Assembly: GCF_030161875.1 (NCBI RefSeq)
Contig: NZ_BSVA01000001.1
Span: 2,852,001-2,916,000, forward strand
Direction of reading: 5' to 3'
From: Homoserinibacter gongjuensis
GTDB lineage: Bacteria > Actinomycetota > Actinomycetes > Actinomycetales > Microbacteriaceae
DNA length: 64,000 nucleotides
Shown: piece by piece, positions 28,601-38,343 of the stretch
Position numbering within the stretch: position 1 is the first letter of the stretch
Layout: every line of letters begins with the position of its first letter
Made by a program: the position numbers and the translations under genes
Notes under the pieces: generated by a model
The model's database searches: none
The model's input: only the letters and a program-made list of their open reading frames with translations
What the model was told of the DNA's origin: nothing

Positions 28601-30109
28601 CCGGTCCCCTCCCAGGTGCGTGCGCACCGCCTCGGCGAACCGCCTGCCGCGGTCCGCGTAATCCGTGAACTGGTCCATCGACGCCGCCGCCGGAGCCAGC
28701 AGCACCACGTCCCCCTCGCGGGCGACGGATGCGGCCGCACGCACCGCGGCGGACATCACATCCTCAGTCTCCGATCCGTCCACCTCGAGCACCGGGACGC
28801 CGGGCGCGTGTCGTGCGAACGCGGAACGCAGCTCGTCGCGGTCGAGGCCGATGAGAACGGCCGCCCGCAAGCGGCCGGCGTGGCGTTCCACGAGCGGGGC
28901 CGGGTCGACGCCCTTGAGCAGTCCACCGGCGATCCAGACGACGCTCGCCGCGGCGCGCAGGGAGGCATCCGCGGCGTGCGCGTTGGTCGCCTTCGAGTCG
29001 TCGATCCACACGACACCCGCCGCCGCGGCGACGACCTCCGTGCGGTGGGCGTCCAGACGGAAGCTGCGCAGCGCCTCCCGGATGCGCTCAGGCTCGACAC
29101 CCGCGGCCCGGGCGAGGGCCGAGGCCGCGAGCACGTTCTGCACCGAGTGCGGGGCCGCGAGACCCGCGGCGTGCAACTCCTCGAGTGTCGTGAGCTCGAG
29201 CGCGTGCGTGTGCCGCTCCTCGAGGAAGGCGCGGTCGACGAGGATCCCGTCGACGACACCGAGGTCGCTGCGCCCTGGGGAGCCCAGGCCGAAGCCGATC
29301 GCACGCGCGCCCTCCTGCACCTCGGCCTGCTCGACGAGGTGCATCGTGGCCTCGTCGGCGAGGTTGTAGACGCAGGCGATCCGGGTGTTCTCGTAGACCC
29401 GACCCTTCGCGGCGACGTAGGCCTCGCGCGAGCCATGCCAGTCCAGGTGATCGTCGGCGATGTTGAGGCACACGCTCGCGAGCGGCGCGAGCTCGCCCCC
29501 GACCTGTCGGTGGGTCCAGTGCAGCTGGTAGCTCGAGAGCTCGACGACGAGCACGTCGAATCCACCCGGATCGCGGATCGCGTCGAGCACGGGGATGCCG
29601 ATGTTGCCCGCGGGCGCAGCCTTCAGCCCGCCCGCCACGAGCATGTGGGCGGTGAGCTGCGTCGTCGTGGTCTTGCCGTTGGTGCCCGTCACGAGGATCC
29701 AGTCGGCGGGCGTCCCGTCGGCGCGCAGCACCTTGTCGCGCAGCCGCCAGGCGAGTTCGATGTCGCCCCAGACCGGGATGGCCGCCTCGGCCGCCCAGAG
29801 CAGCAGCGGGTGATCGGGGTGGTAGCCGGGCGAGGTCACCACGAGCTCGGGGCCGAAGACGAGCAGCTCCTCGGGAACCCCCGCGTCATCCGGATGCTGC
29901 ACGAACCGCGCGCCGATGACGTCGAGCAGCCGGCGGTGGTCGTCGCTGCCCCGGGCCCCCACCACGAGCACCTCGGCTCCCAGTTCGGTGAGCGTGTCGG
30001 CGACGGCGAAGCCCGTGACGCCCAGGCCCAACACGGCGACACGCAAGCCCGACCAGTCGGAGCGCCAGCTGGTCAGTTCGGAGAGCGGGGTACTCAGCGC
30101 ACGTACCAT
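28548..30109 (-). CDS. murD: UDP-N-acetylmuramoylalanine--D-glutamate ligase, stop lost by apparent frameshift
   Basis: Cytosolic ligase adding D-glutamate in peptidoglycan precursor synthesis. About 520 residues: an N-terminal domain with [17 protein letters not shown], the ATP loop [13 protein letters not shown] near residue 130, [30 protein letters not shown] and [22 protein letters not shown] near the end. As given, the frame continues directly into ftsW, an apparent fusion. One more base in the C run at 28606-28609 ends MurD at a TGA (28548-28550), overlapping ftsW by about 50 nt. I prefer that reading because this window has many such deletions. The ATG at 30109 lies within the last codons of mraY. 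Confidence 0.88.
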
Positions 30110-31206
30110 TCGAGATAGAACGCGCCGACCCCGGCCGCCACGAACAGCGCGGCGATGATCCAGAAGCGCACCACGACCGTGATCTCGGCCCAGCCCTTGA
30201 GCTCGAAGTGGTGGTGCAGGGGACTCATCAGGAAGATGCGTCTGCCGGTTCCATAGCGCCACTTGGTGGCCTTGAAGTACACGCGCTGCAGGATCACCGA
30301 GCCGGTCGTGATGATGAACAGGCCGCCGATGAGCACGAGCAGCAGCTCGGTGCGGGTGAGCACCGCGAGGGCGGCGAGCACGCCGCCGAGGGCGAGCGAA
30401 CCGGTGTCGCCCATGAAGAGCTGCGCGGGCGAGGTGTTCCACCACAGGAAGCCGACGAGCGCACCGGCGACCGCAGCCGCGATGACGGCGAGGTCGAGCG
30501 GGTCGCGCACCATGTAGCACTTGTAGGCCACCTCTTCGGCGACCCGGTTGCCGAAGCACCACTGGTTGTTCTGCCAGAAGCCGATGAAGATGTACGCCGA
30601 GACGGCGAAGATCGAGGCTCCCGAGGCGAGACCGTCGAGGCCGTCGGCGACGTTGACGCCGTTGGATGCCGACACCGTGATGACGTTGATCCACAACAGG
30701 AACAGGATGACGCCGATCACGGGTCCGAAGGCGAAGAGGTTGAGCCAATCGACGTCACGCACACCGGAGATGTACCGCGACGCCGCGGTGAGCCCGTTCT
30801 CATCCGTCGAGACGAGGGCGAGCAGCGCGAAGGTCGTCGCGATGATGACCTGCCCGGCGATCTTCGACCAGCCACCGAGCCCCAGGCTGCGCTGCTTGCG
30901 GGTCTTGAGGAAGTCGTCGACGAAACCCACGAGGCCGAGCCCGACCATCATGCCGATCACGAGGGTGGCGACGCGGGTCGGCGGCTCCTCGGCCACGAGA
31001 TGCCCGACGAAGTAGCCGAGCACCGAGCCGACGATGAACACGATGCCGCCCATGGTGGGCGTGCCGCGCTTGGTGTGGTGCGACTGCGGCCCGTCATCCC
31101 GGATGAACTGCCCCCAACCGAGGCGCTTGAACAGCCGGATCCACAGCGGGGTCGTGAAGAGCGTGAAGACGAGCGAGAACGCGCCCGCGACGAGAAGGGC
31201 GATCAC
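30094..31206 (-). CDS. mraY: Phospho-N-acetylmuramoyl-pentapeptide transferase (MraY)
   Basis: Integral membrane enzyme that transfers phospho-MurNAc-pentapeptide to undecaprenyl phosphate, giving lipid I. About 370 residues with ten membrane helices. Active-site motifs are [52 protein letters not shown] and the C-terminal [14 protein letters not shown] choose the GTG at 31206 rather than the one at 31221: it overlaps the restored murF stop as GTGA, follows a G-rich ribosome-binding site, and matches the family N-terminus. The 15 nt between the two candidates hold the G run in which a base seems to be missing. Confidence 0.95.
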   Translation of the reverse strand: MIALLVAGAFSLVFTLFTTPLWIRLFKRLGWGQFIRDDGPQSHHTKRGTPTMGGIVFIVGSVLGYFVGHLVAEEPPTRVATLVIGMMVGLGLVGFVDDFLKTRKQRSLGLGGWSKIAGQVIIATTFALLALVSTDENGLTAASRYISGVRDVDWLNLFAFGPVIGVILFLLWINVITVSASNGVNVADGLDGLASGASIFAVSAYIFIGFWQNNQWCFGNRVAEEVAYKCYMVRDPLDLAVIAAAVAGALVGFLWWNTSPAQLFMGDTGSLALGGVLAALAVLTRTELLLVLIGGLFIITTGSVILQRVYFKATKWRYGTGRRIFLMSPLHHHFELKGWAEITVVVRFWIIAALFVAAGVGAFYLEWYVR

Positions 31207-32617
31207 GAGGATCCCCCGCACCGGCCAGCCGGTCTCCGAGGAAGCGCAGTCCCGCTGACTTCGACGACTTCACGAGCAGGATGTCCCCGGGGCGCACTTC
31301 GTCACGGAGCACATCGTAGGCCGCCTCGATGTCGGGCACGAACTTCGACTCCCCGTCCCAGGAGCCTTCGAGGCCCGCCGCGGCGTGGATGTGGCGCGCG
31401 CCGTCGCCCACGACCACGAGCTGCCCGATGTTGAGCCGCACCGCGAGACGCCCGATGCGGTCGTGCTCCTCCTGGGCGTAGGGCCCCAGCTCGGCCATCT
31501 CGCCGAGCACCGCGATCGTGCGACGGTTCTCGTCGCGTCCGAGCTGCGCGAGCGTCTTGAGGGCGGCCGCCATCGAGTCGGGACTCGCGTTGTAGGCGTC
31601 GTTGATCACGATCGCGCCGTCGTCACGCGTGAAGAGCTCCATGCGCCAACGCTCGGCCCGCGGCACCTCGCCGAGCGCGGCGACCGCCCGATCGAGATCG
31701 ACGCCGAGTTCGCGCGCCACGCTGAGGGCGGCGAGGGCGTTCATGACGTGGTGCTCGCCCAGGATGCGCAGCTGCACCTGTCGCCGGGCACCGTCGATCA
31801 CGAGCGTGAACGCCGTGCCCCGCACGGTCGCGACGACCTGCTCGGCACGCACCTCGGCATCCGCACGGAGACCGAAGCCGACAACGCGCGCCGCGGTGCG
31901 CTCGCGCATGCGGGCGACGCGCTCGTCGTCGACGTTGAGCACGGCGACCGCGGATGCGGGAAGGTCGGTCACCATCTCGGACTTGGCCGCTTCGGTGGCC
32001 TCGATGCCGCCGAACTCGCCGGCGTGGGCGAGTCCGACCTTGAGCACGACGCCGATATCGGGCTTCGCGATCGACACCAGACGAGCGATCTCGCCCGCTC
32101 CGCTCGCACCCATCTCGACGATGAGGAAGCACGTGTGCTCGTCGATGCGCAGCATCGAGATCGGTGCGCCGACCTGGTTGTTGAACGACCCCTCGGGGGC
32201 GACGGTCGGGCCCTCGGCCGACAGGATCGCGCGCAGCAGGTTCTTGGTGGTGGTCTTGCCGTTGGAGCCCGTGATGCCCACGACCCGCAGTTCACCGCGC
32301 GCGTGCACGCGCGCCACGACCTCGCGGGCCAGTTGTGCGAGGGCCTCCAGCCCGTCGGCGACGATGAGCTGCGGCCCCACGATGTCGAGCCGCTCGCGGC
32401 ACACCACGAGGGCTGCCCCGGCGGCGACGGCATCCAGCGCGAAATGGTGACCGTCGGTCACCTCACCGGGCAGCGCGAAGAAGATCGAACCCGGGCCGAC
32501 GAGGCGCGAGTCGGTCTCGACCGAGCCGGAGACGATCGTGTCGCCAGCGGTGCCCTGAGGCAGCACGAGGCGCCCGTCGAGCAGCCCCGCGAGCTCCTCG
32601 AGACGGAACGCGATCAT
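31203..32617 (-). CDS. murF: UDP-N-acetylmuramoyl-tripeptide--D-alanyl-D-alanine ligase, frameshift at 3' end
   Basis: Cytosolic ligase adding D-Ala-D-Ala to the UDP-MurNAc-tripeptide. About 471 residues: N-terminal [15 protein letters not shown], the ATP loop [17 protein letters not shown] near residue 112, [12 protein letters not shown], and [17 protein letters not shown] near 350. The last residues read [22 protein letters not shown]. As given, the frame runs on antisense to mraY. One more base in the C run at 31213-31217 gives ...GAGGSS and a TGA at 31203, which overlaps the mraY GTG. The ATG at 32617 overlaps the murE stop (ATGA). Confidence 0.93.
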
Positions 32618-34176
32618 GCCCAGCCCGCCTCGCGCAGCGCGGCGCGCGCCTCTTCGCGAGCGGAGTACGGAGTGCGCACCCCGCGGATGTCGCGGTAGTC
32701 CTGGTGCCCCGGGCCCGCCCACAGGATCGAATCGCCCTCACGCGCGAGCCCGACGGCGACGCGGATGGCCTGCTCGGGCGGGCTCACCTCGTGGATCTCG
32801 GGCTGATGCTCCGCGAGGGCGGCACCCTCCAGCAGGGTCTTGCGAATCGACACCGGGTCCTCGAAGCGCGGGTGATGGTCGGTGATCACGAGGATGTCGC
32901 TGCCCTCGGCGGCGACGCGTCCCATGTCGTGGCGCTTGGTGGCGTCGCGATCGCCGTCGGCGCCGAACACCATGATCGTGCGGCCGGTCGTGAACTTGCG
33001 CACGGCCGCGAGAGTGTTCTCGAAGGCGTCGGGACTGTGTCCGAAGTCGACGTACACGCTCGGTCCGCGCTCCCCCGAGACGCGTTCGGTGCGCCCGGGC
33101 AGGTACGCCCGGATCCCGCCGTCGGCGTCGAGCGCCGCGCCGATCGCCTCGAGCTCGAAGCCGGCCTCGACGAGCATGACGATCGCGAGGGCCGCGTTCG
33201 CGGCCATGTGCCAGCCGATGAGCGGCTCCCGCGTGACGAGCTCGCGCCCGTCGGGGCCGGTGAGCTTGAACTCGGTGTAGCCGGCCGTCTCGTCGAGCAC
33301 CTCGACGGTCCACTCGGCGCTCGCGACGTCGTCGGCGCTCGCGTGCCCGATCGTCGCGATCGTCGTCACCGGGATGCGGGAGGCGTCCACGACGCGACGC
33401 CCGTAGGCCGTGTCGAGGCACACGACGCCGCGGCGAGCATGCTCGGGGTCGAAGAGCGGCAGCTTCGCCTGGAAGTAGGTCTCCATGTCGGCGTAGTCGT
33501 CGAGATGGTCGTGACTGAGGTTCGTGAAGCCCGCGACGTCGAAGACGAGCCCGTCGACGCGGTGCCGCGAGAGCGCCTGGGCGCTCACCTCGACGGCGAC
33601 CGCGCGCACGCCCGCCTCCCGCATCCGGGCGAGCAGGGCGTGCATCTCGCTCGCCTCGGGGGTCGTGAGCAGGCTCACGACCGAGAGCTCGCCGATGTGG
33701 CGCTCGGCGGTCGTGGAGAGGCCCGTGACGAGCCCGAGCTGACGCAGCACGGCCTCGAGCAGATAGCTCGTCGAGGTCTTGCCGTTCGTACCGGTGACCC
33801 CGAACAGCAGCGGCGGGGTGTCGTCGGTGCGGTACACCCACGCGGCGATCTCGCCGAGAGCGGCACGCGGCGAGGGCACGAGCACGATCGGCAGGCCGCT
33901 GTCGGCGGCGAGCTCGGCTCCCACCTCGTCGGTCACGATCGCCACGGCGCCGCCCTCGGCGGCCGCGGTCGCGAAACTCGCGCCGTGTGCCTTCGATCCC
34001 GGCACGCCGACGAACAGATCACCCGGATGCAGGTCGTTCGTCGAAAGGGTCACGCCGGTGACCTCCACGCCGTCGAGGTCGCCCCGATACTCGAGCCCGA
34101 ACTCCTGAACCAGCCCGGCCAGAGGGCGTGGGGTGGGGTGCTCGGGGCGGAGGATCGGAGGGATCCGTGAGCTCAC
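32614..34176 (-). CDS. murE: UDP-MurNAc-tripeptide synthetase (adds residue 3)
   Basis: Adds the third amino acid of the peptidoglycan stem peptide. The 520 residues contain the ATP loop [17 protein letters not shown] near residue 125, VSAQALSRHRVDG, FTNLSHDHLDDYADMETYF and FGHSPDAFENTL. The amino-acid specificity motif is DNPR in enzymes that add meso-diaminopimelate; here it reads DHHPR, near residue 433. The arginine is kept but the pair before the proline differs, so the added residue cannot be assumed to be DAP. The GTG at 34176 has AGGAGG 9 nt upstream, and the stop overlaps murF. Confidence 0.95.
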   Translation of the reverse strand: MSSRIPPILRPEHPTPRPLAGLVQEFGLEYRGDLDGVEVTGVTLSTNDLHPGDLFVGVPGSKAHGASFATAAAEGGAVAIVTDEVGAELAADSGLPIVLVPSPRAALGEIAAWVYRTDDTPPLLFGVTGTNGKTSTSYLLEAVLRQLGLVTGLSTTAERHIGELSVVSLLTTPEASEMHALLARMREAGVRAVAVEVSAQALSRHRVDGLVFDVAGFTNLSHDHLDDYADMETYFQAKLPLFDPEHARRGVVCLDTAYGRRVVDASRIPVTTIATIGHASADDVASAEWTVEVLDETAGYTEFKLTGPDGRELVTREPLIGWHMAANAALAIVMLVEAGFELEAIGAALDADGGIRAYLPGRTERVSGERGPSVYVDFGHSPDAFENTLAAVRKFTTGRTIMVFGADGDRDATKRHDMGRVAAEGSDILVITDHHPRFEDPVSIRKTLLEGAALAEHQPEIHEVSPPEQAIRVAVGLAREGDSILWAGPGHQDYRDIRGVRTPYSAREEARAALREAGWA

Positions 34177-34231
34177 GCTGCCTGGCCTCCTGTGTCGTCG
34201 CTCGTCCGCCGGCGCTCCCGGTCTGGCGCCT

Positions 34232-36004
34232 TTACCAGAACAGCGGATTGTCCGGCGCGGGCACCGTCGACGGCGTGACACGGTAGGTCTTGATGACCTG
34301 CTTCACGATCGCGTTGAAGGTGGGCGCCGCAGCAGCGGATGTCTTCATCGTAACGGGCTTCGCGAAGGTCACGACAATCGCGTACTGGGGGTCGTCGACC
34401 GGGAACGCGCCGGCGATCGACACGATGCGATCCGAGCCGTAGCCGTCGCCGTCCGCGACCTCGGCCGTTCCCGACTTCGCGGCGATCCGGTAGCCCGGCA
34501 CCGCGAGCACGTTCGCGAGGTGGTACTGCGTGGTGACGCCCTCGAGCATGAGCATCGTCGTGTCGGCCGCGTACTCGGAGACGACCCGGGTGCCCTGCGG
34601 ATCGGGCACGTCGGTGTAGCTGCCGTCCGGCTTCTCGCAGCCTTCCACGAGCGTCAGGGGCATGCGCACCCCGCCGTTCGCGACGGTCTGGTAGAGACTC
34701 GCCACCTGGGCGCTCGTCGCCGTCATTCCCTGCCCGAACTGCTGCGTGACCGAGGTGATGACATCGCTCGGCGCGGGACGCACGTATCCCTCGTCTTCGC
34801 CGAGGAAATCGGCACCGCTCGTGCCGCTGCCGAAGCCGAATTTGTGCAGGTAGTCGATGCGCTGCTGCAGCGGCATGAGCTCAGTCATCTGCGCGATGCC
34901 GATGTTCGACGACTCGACGAGCACGCCCGCCGTCGTGTAGCGCAGTCCCCCGCCGTGCAGCACCGAATCCCGGATGGTGAAGCCGACGCCGGGGATCGTG
35001 TAGCCGGCAGGGATCTCGAACTTGGTGCTCGCCGAGAGCTTGCCCGCGTCCAAGAGCGAGGCGACCGTGGCGGTCTTGATGACCGACCCGGGCTCGTAGG
35101 GTGCCGTGAAGCTGCGCGCCCCCGAGTCGTCGGCGCCGGCCGAGTTGAGGTCGTTGGGGTCGACCGTGGGCCAATCGGCCGCGGCCCGGATCTTGCCCGT
35201 CTTCACGTCGACCACGAAGGCGGTCCCCCACTGGGCACCGATCGCGCTGCCCTGCTCCGCAAGGGCCTGTTGAGCGAACCACTGCAGATCGGCATCGATC
35301 GTGAGGTGCACGGTGCCCCCGTCGACGGCCGCGTCCTCCACGACCTCCGACCCCGGCATCCGCACCCCGTCTTCACTGACGGCGTAGCTCACCTGGCCGT
35401 TGTCGGATGCGAGGCAGTCGTTCCACTGGAACTCGGTGCCCGAAAGCGGTCCATCGGTGCCCATGAGGCCGACGAGGTTGCCGGCGATGGCCCCGTTCGG
35501 GTAGCTGCGGGCCGGCTGGGGCTCGCTGTACACCCACGGGATCCGCAGATCCACGACGGCCCGGAAGGCGTCGAGCTTGATGCCCTTGACCAGCAGCGCC
35601 CATTGCGCATCGGGGTCGGCGGTCAGGGTGGTGTACATCTGCTGCACGTCGGCGCCCGTGATGTCGGCGATCTCCTGGAGCGCCTCCATGACGCTCACGT
35701 GCACGGTTCTCTTGCCCTCGCCCGAGACCCGCCGCTCGAAGCCCTCGAGGTCGACGTTGATGGGCGCTGCGGTGATGTTGAAGCGGTCGACGCTCGTGGC
35801 GAGCACCGTGCCGTTCTCGTCGACGATGCTGCCCCGCGTGCCCCACAGGGTGTCGGTGCGGTAGTTGGTGCCCGCGACCGACTTGAGATCGTCGGCGCGC
35901 ACCACCTGGATGTCGATGAGGCGGATCGAGAAGACGACGACGATCGCGAAGACCGCGAGCACCGCCACGGCGAGCCGGCGGCGGTTCCTGCGAGCGTCGA
36001 TCAC
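34232..36004 (-). CDS. pbpB: Penicillin-binding protein 2B/FtsI, septal transpeptidase
   Basis: Monofunctional class B PBP that cross-links septal peptidoglycan with FtsW. The 590 residues have a short cytoplasmic tail, one membrane helix (about residues 10-30), the pedestal domain beginning RGSIVDENGTVLATSVDRFNI, and the transpeptidase domain. The nucleophile box is EPGSVIKTAT (SxxK), followed by ESSNIGIAQM (SxN) and AAKSGTAEV (KSG). I see no PASTA domain. The GTG at 36004 has GGGGAG about 4 nt upstream. It sits 12 nt after the ftsL-like gene and 55 nt before murE. Confidence 0.95.
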   Translation of the reverse strand: MIDARRNRRRLAVAVLAVFAIVVVFSIRLIDIQVVRADDLKSVAGTNYRTDTLWGTRGSIVDENGTVLATSVDRFNITAAPINVDLEGFERRVSGEGKRTVHVSVMEALQEIADITGADVQQMYTTLTADPDAQWALLVKGIKLDAFRAVVDLRIPWVYSEPQPARSYPNGAIAGNLVGLMGTDGPLSGTEFQWNDCLASDNGQVSYAVSEDGVRMPGSEVVEDAAVDGGTVHLTIDADLQWFAQQALAEQGSAIGAQWGTAFVVDVKTGKIRAAADWPTVDPNDLNSAGADDSGARSFTAPYEPGSVIKTATVASLLDAGKLSASTKFEIPAGYTIPGVGFTIRDSVLHGGGLRYTTAGVLVESSNIGIAQMTELMPLQQRIDYLHKFGFGSGTSGADFLGEDEGYVRPAPSDVITSVTQQFGQGMTATSAQVASLYQTVANGGVRMPLTLVEGCEKPDGSYTDVPDPQGTRVVSEYAADTTMLMLEGVTTQYHLANVLAVPGYRIAAKSGTAEVADGDGYGSDRIVSIAGAFPVDDPQYAIVVTFAKPVTMKTSAAAAPTFNAIVKQVIKTYRVTPSTVPAPDNPLFW

Positions 36005-36016
36005 GGTTCTCCCCGG

Positions 36017-36607
36017 TCAGCGTGTCGTGGGCGACGGTAGTGTGCCTGTCGCTCCGCCGACGGGAGCGACACCCTGCTGGCTCGTGGAGCTCGTCGGTGT
36101 GGTCGGGAGCGTCTCGCCGTTCTTCGCGGCCGCGATCACGGCGGGGTCGAGCACGGTCGACCCGTCGAGCAGAGCGTTGCCGATGAGGTTGCCGCCCGTG
36201 CCGACGACCTGCCCGCGCGGGGCGGCCGGCGTGCCGAGCGCCTGGCCGCTCGCGACGTCGAGGAACACCGGGTTGCCGCTCGAGACCATCCCGAGCGCCG
36301 TCGCGTTGTCGATGAGGTTCTGCGTGGAACTGAGCTCGTCGAGCCGTTCCTGAGCCGCGTTCTGCTCACGCGCCAGGTCGCGGTAGTCGCGCTGCAGTCC
36401 GGCGATGCGATAGGCGCCATCCGCGAGCACGATGCTCATGAGCAGTTGCGCGAGCAGGATGACGATGATGCCGCCGACCGCCACGAGCGCCGCGTAGACG
36501 CGCGGCCGTGCGCGCTTCTGGGCGCGGGTGGGGGCGATGTCGAGGTGCCGGCGAGGCGCCTCCTCAGCCTCGCGGCGAGGAAGCCGGACGGCGGTCGCGG
36601 TGCTCAT
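36017..36607 (-). CDS. ftsL: FtsL-like septum formation initiator with long extracytoplasmic tail
   Basis: Small bitopic divisome protein in the position of ftsL between rsmH and pbpB. The 196 residues comprise a basic cytoplasmic region (1-35), one membrane helix (about 38-62), and a coiled coil (about 65-100, [20 protein letters not shown]) ending in the FtsL-like [17 protein letters not shown]. About 75 further residues are Gly, Ala, Ser, Thr and Pro rich, which is long for FtsL and probably disordered outside the membrane. The ATG at 36607 overlaps the rsmH stop (ATGA). Sequence identity of FtsL is always low, so the call rests on topology and place. Confidence 0.8.
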   Translation of the reverse strand: MSTATAVRLPRREAEEAPRRHLDIAPTRAQKRARPRVYAALVAVGGIIVILLAQLLMSIVLADGAYRIAGLQRDYRDLAREQNAAQERLDELSSTQNLIDNATALGMVSSGNPVFLDVASGQALGTPAAPRGQVVGTGGNLIGNALLDGSTVLDPAVIAAAKNGETLPTTPTSSTSQQGVAPVGGATGTLPSPTTR

Positions 36608-37551
36608 GCGGCCTCCCGGAGGCGCTCCGCGGCGCGGAGCCGCACAGGCGTGGCACGCGGGTTGCGCGCGCGCTCCTCGTCGTCGGCGAGTTCGGCGCCG
36701 CGCGTGAGGAGCTTCAGCTCGGGACGGTGCTCGGGAAGCTCAACCGGCAGGCCGCGAGGCGCCGTCGAGATCGACCGGGTCTGGAACTCGCGCTTGACGA
36801 TGCGGTCCTCGAGCGACTGATACGACATCACGACGATCCGTCCCCCGACCTCGAGCGCGTCGATCGCGGCGGGGATCGCGCGCTCGAGCACGGCGAGCTC
36901 CTGGTTGACCTCGATGCGCAGGGCCTGGAAGACGCGCTTGGACTGGTGGCCGGCCCGCCGGGCCGCGGCGGGCGTCGCGGCGTCGATGATTGCCACGAGC
37001 CGCGCCGAGGTCTCGATCGGTGCCGTGCGACGCTCCTCCACGATGCGGCGCGCATAACGCGGCGCGAGCTTCTCGTCGCCGTACTCCCAGAAGATCCGGC
37101 GCAGGTCCGCTTCGTCGTACTCGGCGAGGATGCGGGCCGCCGTCAGCTCGGCCGTGTCGTCCATGCGCATGTCGAGCGGCGCATCCTGCGAGTAGGAGAA
37201 GCCCCGCGCGGCCTCGTCGAGCTGCATCGACGAGACGCCGAGGTCGAAGAGCACGCCGGCGATGCGTGCGATGCCGAGCTCCGCCAGCACCCGCGGTACC
37301 TCGTCGTACACGGTGTGCACGAGGTGGGCCCGCTCGCCGAACGGGGCGAGGCGCTCCCGGGTGAGCTCCAGGGCATGGCGATCGCGGTCGAGGCCCACGA
37401 GCTGGATGCGGTCGAAGCGCTCGAGCATCGCCTCGGCGTGACCACCGAGGCCGAGCGTGGCGTCGACGACGACCGCGCCCGGTGCGGTGAGTGCGGGCGC
37501 GAGCAGCTCGAGGCAGCGCTCGAGGAGGACGGGGATGTGGAGCTCGTTCAT
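36604..37551 (-). CDS. rsmH: 16S rRNA (cytosine1402-N4)-methyltransferase
   Basis: SAM-dependent methyltransferase that modifies C1402 of 16S rRNA, formerly MraW. The 315 residues start [16 protein letters not shown] and show the SAM-binding [16 protein letters not shown] near residue 28, [33 protein letters not shown] (shortened motif near residues 120-135), the insert domain, and [15 protein letters not shown] near 220. It overlaps ftsL by 4 nt and lies 105 nt downstream of mraZ. Confidence 0.96.
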   Translation of the reverse strand: MNELHIPVLLERCLELLAPALTAPGAVVVDATLGLGGHAEAMLERFDRIQLVGLDRDRHALELTRERLAPFGERAHLVHTVYDEVPRVLAELGIARIAGVLFDLGVSSMQLDEAARGFSYSQDAPLDMRMDDTAELTAARILAEYDEADLRRIFWEYGDEKLAPRYARRIVEERRTAPIETSARLVAIIDAATPAAARRAGHQSKRVFQALRIEVNQELAVLERAIPAAIDALEVGGRIVVMSYQSLEDRIVKREFQTRSISTAPRGLPVELPEHRPELKLLTRGAELADDEERARNPRATPVRLRAAERLREAA

Positions 37552-37656
37552 GACACATGCAGAGGTCCGGGGCCCCCGGATCCGATCCCCATCCGGCGCC
37601 GCCTGACACCGGGGAAGGTGCGTCAGGAAGCGCGGCTGAGGGTCGCATCCGAGGGA

Positions 37657-38088
37657 TCAGAACAGGCCCGCGATCACCTCCTCGTCGGTGTCGGCGAAGG
37701 CGGCCTCGGTCGCCTCGTAGTACGCGTTCCACGACGCGGTGTCCCAGATCTCGGCACGGTTGCCCGCCCCGATGACGGTCAGTTCACGGTCCAGGCCCGC
37801 GTACTCGCGCAGCATCGGGGGGATCGTCACGCGGTGCTGCTTGTCGGGCATGTCCTCGGCGGCGCCGCTCAGGAACATGCGCAGGAAGTCGCGGCCCTTC
37901 TTGCCGGTCACGGGCGCCTGCCGGGCGCGCTCGTGGAGTTCTTCGAACTCGCGCTGGCTGAACAGGTAGATGCAGCGCTCCTGGCCACGGGTCATGACGA
38001 CGCCGTTCGCGAAGTCGCCCATGAACTTCGCCGGAAGGATGATGCGCCCCTTCTCGTCGAGCTTGGGAACGAACGTGCCGAGCAGCAT
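37657..38088 (-). CDS. mraZ: Transcriptional regulator MraZ
   Basis: First gene of the division and cell-wall cluster; a ring-forming AbrB-like DNA-binding protein that represses its own operon in other bacteria. The 143 residues have the duplicated swapped-hairpin fold: [22 protein letters not shown] at the start and the repeat [19 protein letters not shown] near residue 82. The ATG at 38088 has GAAGGGGG upstream. Repeats that match MraZ boxes lie 30-60 nt upstream (38118-38147), consistent with autoregulation. Confidence 0.97.
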   Translation of the reverse strand: MLLGTFVPKLDEKGRIILPAKFMGDFANGVVMTRGQERCIYLFSQREFEELHERARQAPVTGKKGRDFLRMFLSGAAEDMPDKQHRVTIPPMLREYAGLDRELTVIGAGNRAEIWDTASWNAYYEATEAAFADTDEEVIAGLF

Positions 38089-38117
38089 GCGTCCCCCTTC
38101 GCTCCGGCCAGCCCTAG

Positions 38118-38147
38118 GTTTGCTCCACTTTACTCCACACTGCACCA
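38118..38147 (-). promoter_or_regulatory. Putative MraZ-box array upstream of mraZ
   Basis: On the minus strand three 10-bp direct repeats occur in register: TGGTGCAGTG, TGGAGTAAAG, TGGAGCAAAC. MraZ in other bacteria binds TGGNG-type repeats with a 10-bp period in the promoter just upstream of its own gene. Two more copies, TGGAGGAAGG and TGGAGGAGAA, lie on the plus strand at 38221-38240. Confidence 0.75.
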
Positions 38148-38279
38148 CCAAACAAGCGATTTCCTCCCCAAACGCAGAAATACCGCCCCAACTCCCCCGA
38201 GATCATGGGGAAGGAGGCGGTGGAGGAAGGTGGAGGAGAATTCCATCTCGGGGATGGATCTGGCCCATTACCGAGCACG

Positions 38280-38304
38280 AAAAAGGCCGACCCGAAGGTC
38301 GGCC
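38280..38304 (-). terminator. Intrinsic terminator of the DUF3040 gene
   Basis: On the minus strand, GGCCGACC-TTCG-GGTCGGCC (8-bp perfect stem, TTCG tetraloop) is followed by TTTTT at 38284-38280. It lies 40 nt after the DUF3040 stop and isolates it from the MraZ boxes and mraZ. This is the most canonical terminator in the window. Confidence 0.9.
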
Positions 38305-38343
38305 GGTTGACCAGGGCGGAGAAACCCCCGCAGCGTCAGCGCA

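Noticed and set aside
37566..37580. Hairpin TCCGGG-GCC-CCCGGA in the mraZ-rsmH gap
   Set aside because: Too short and without a U tract; mraZ and rsmH are normally co-transcribed, so I do not call a terminator.
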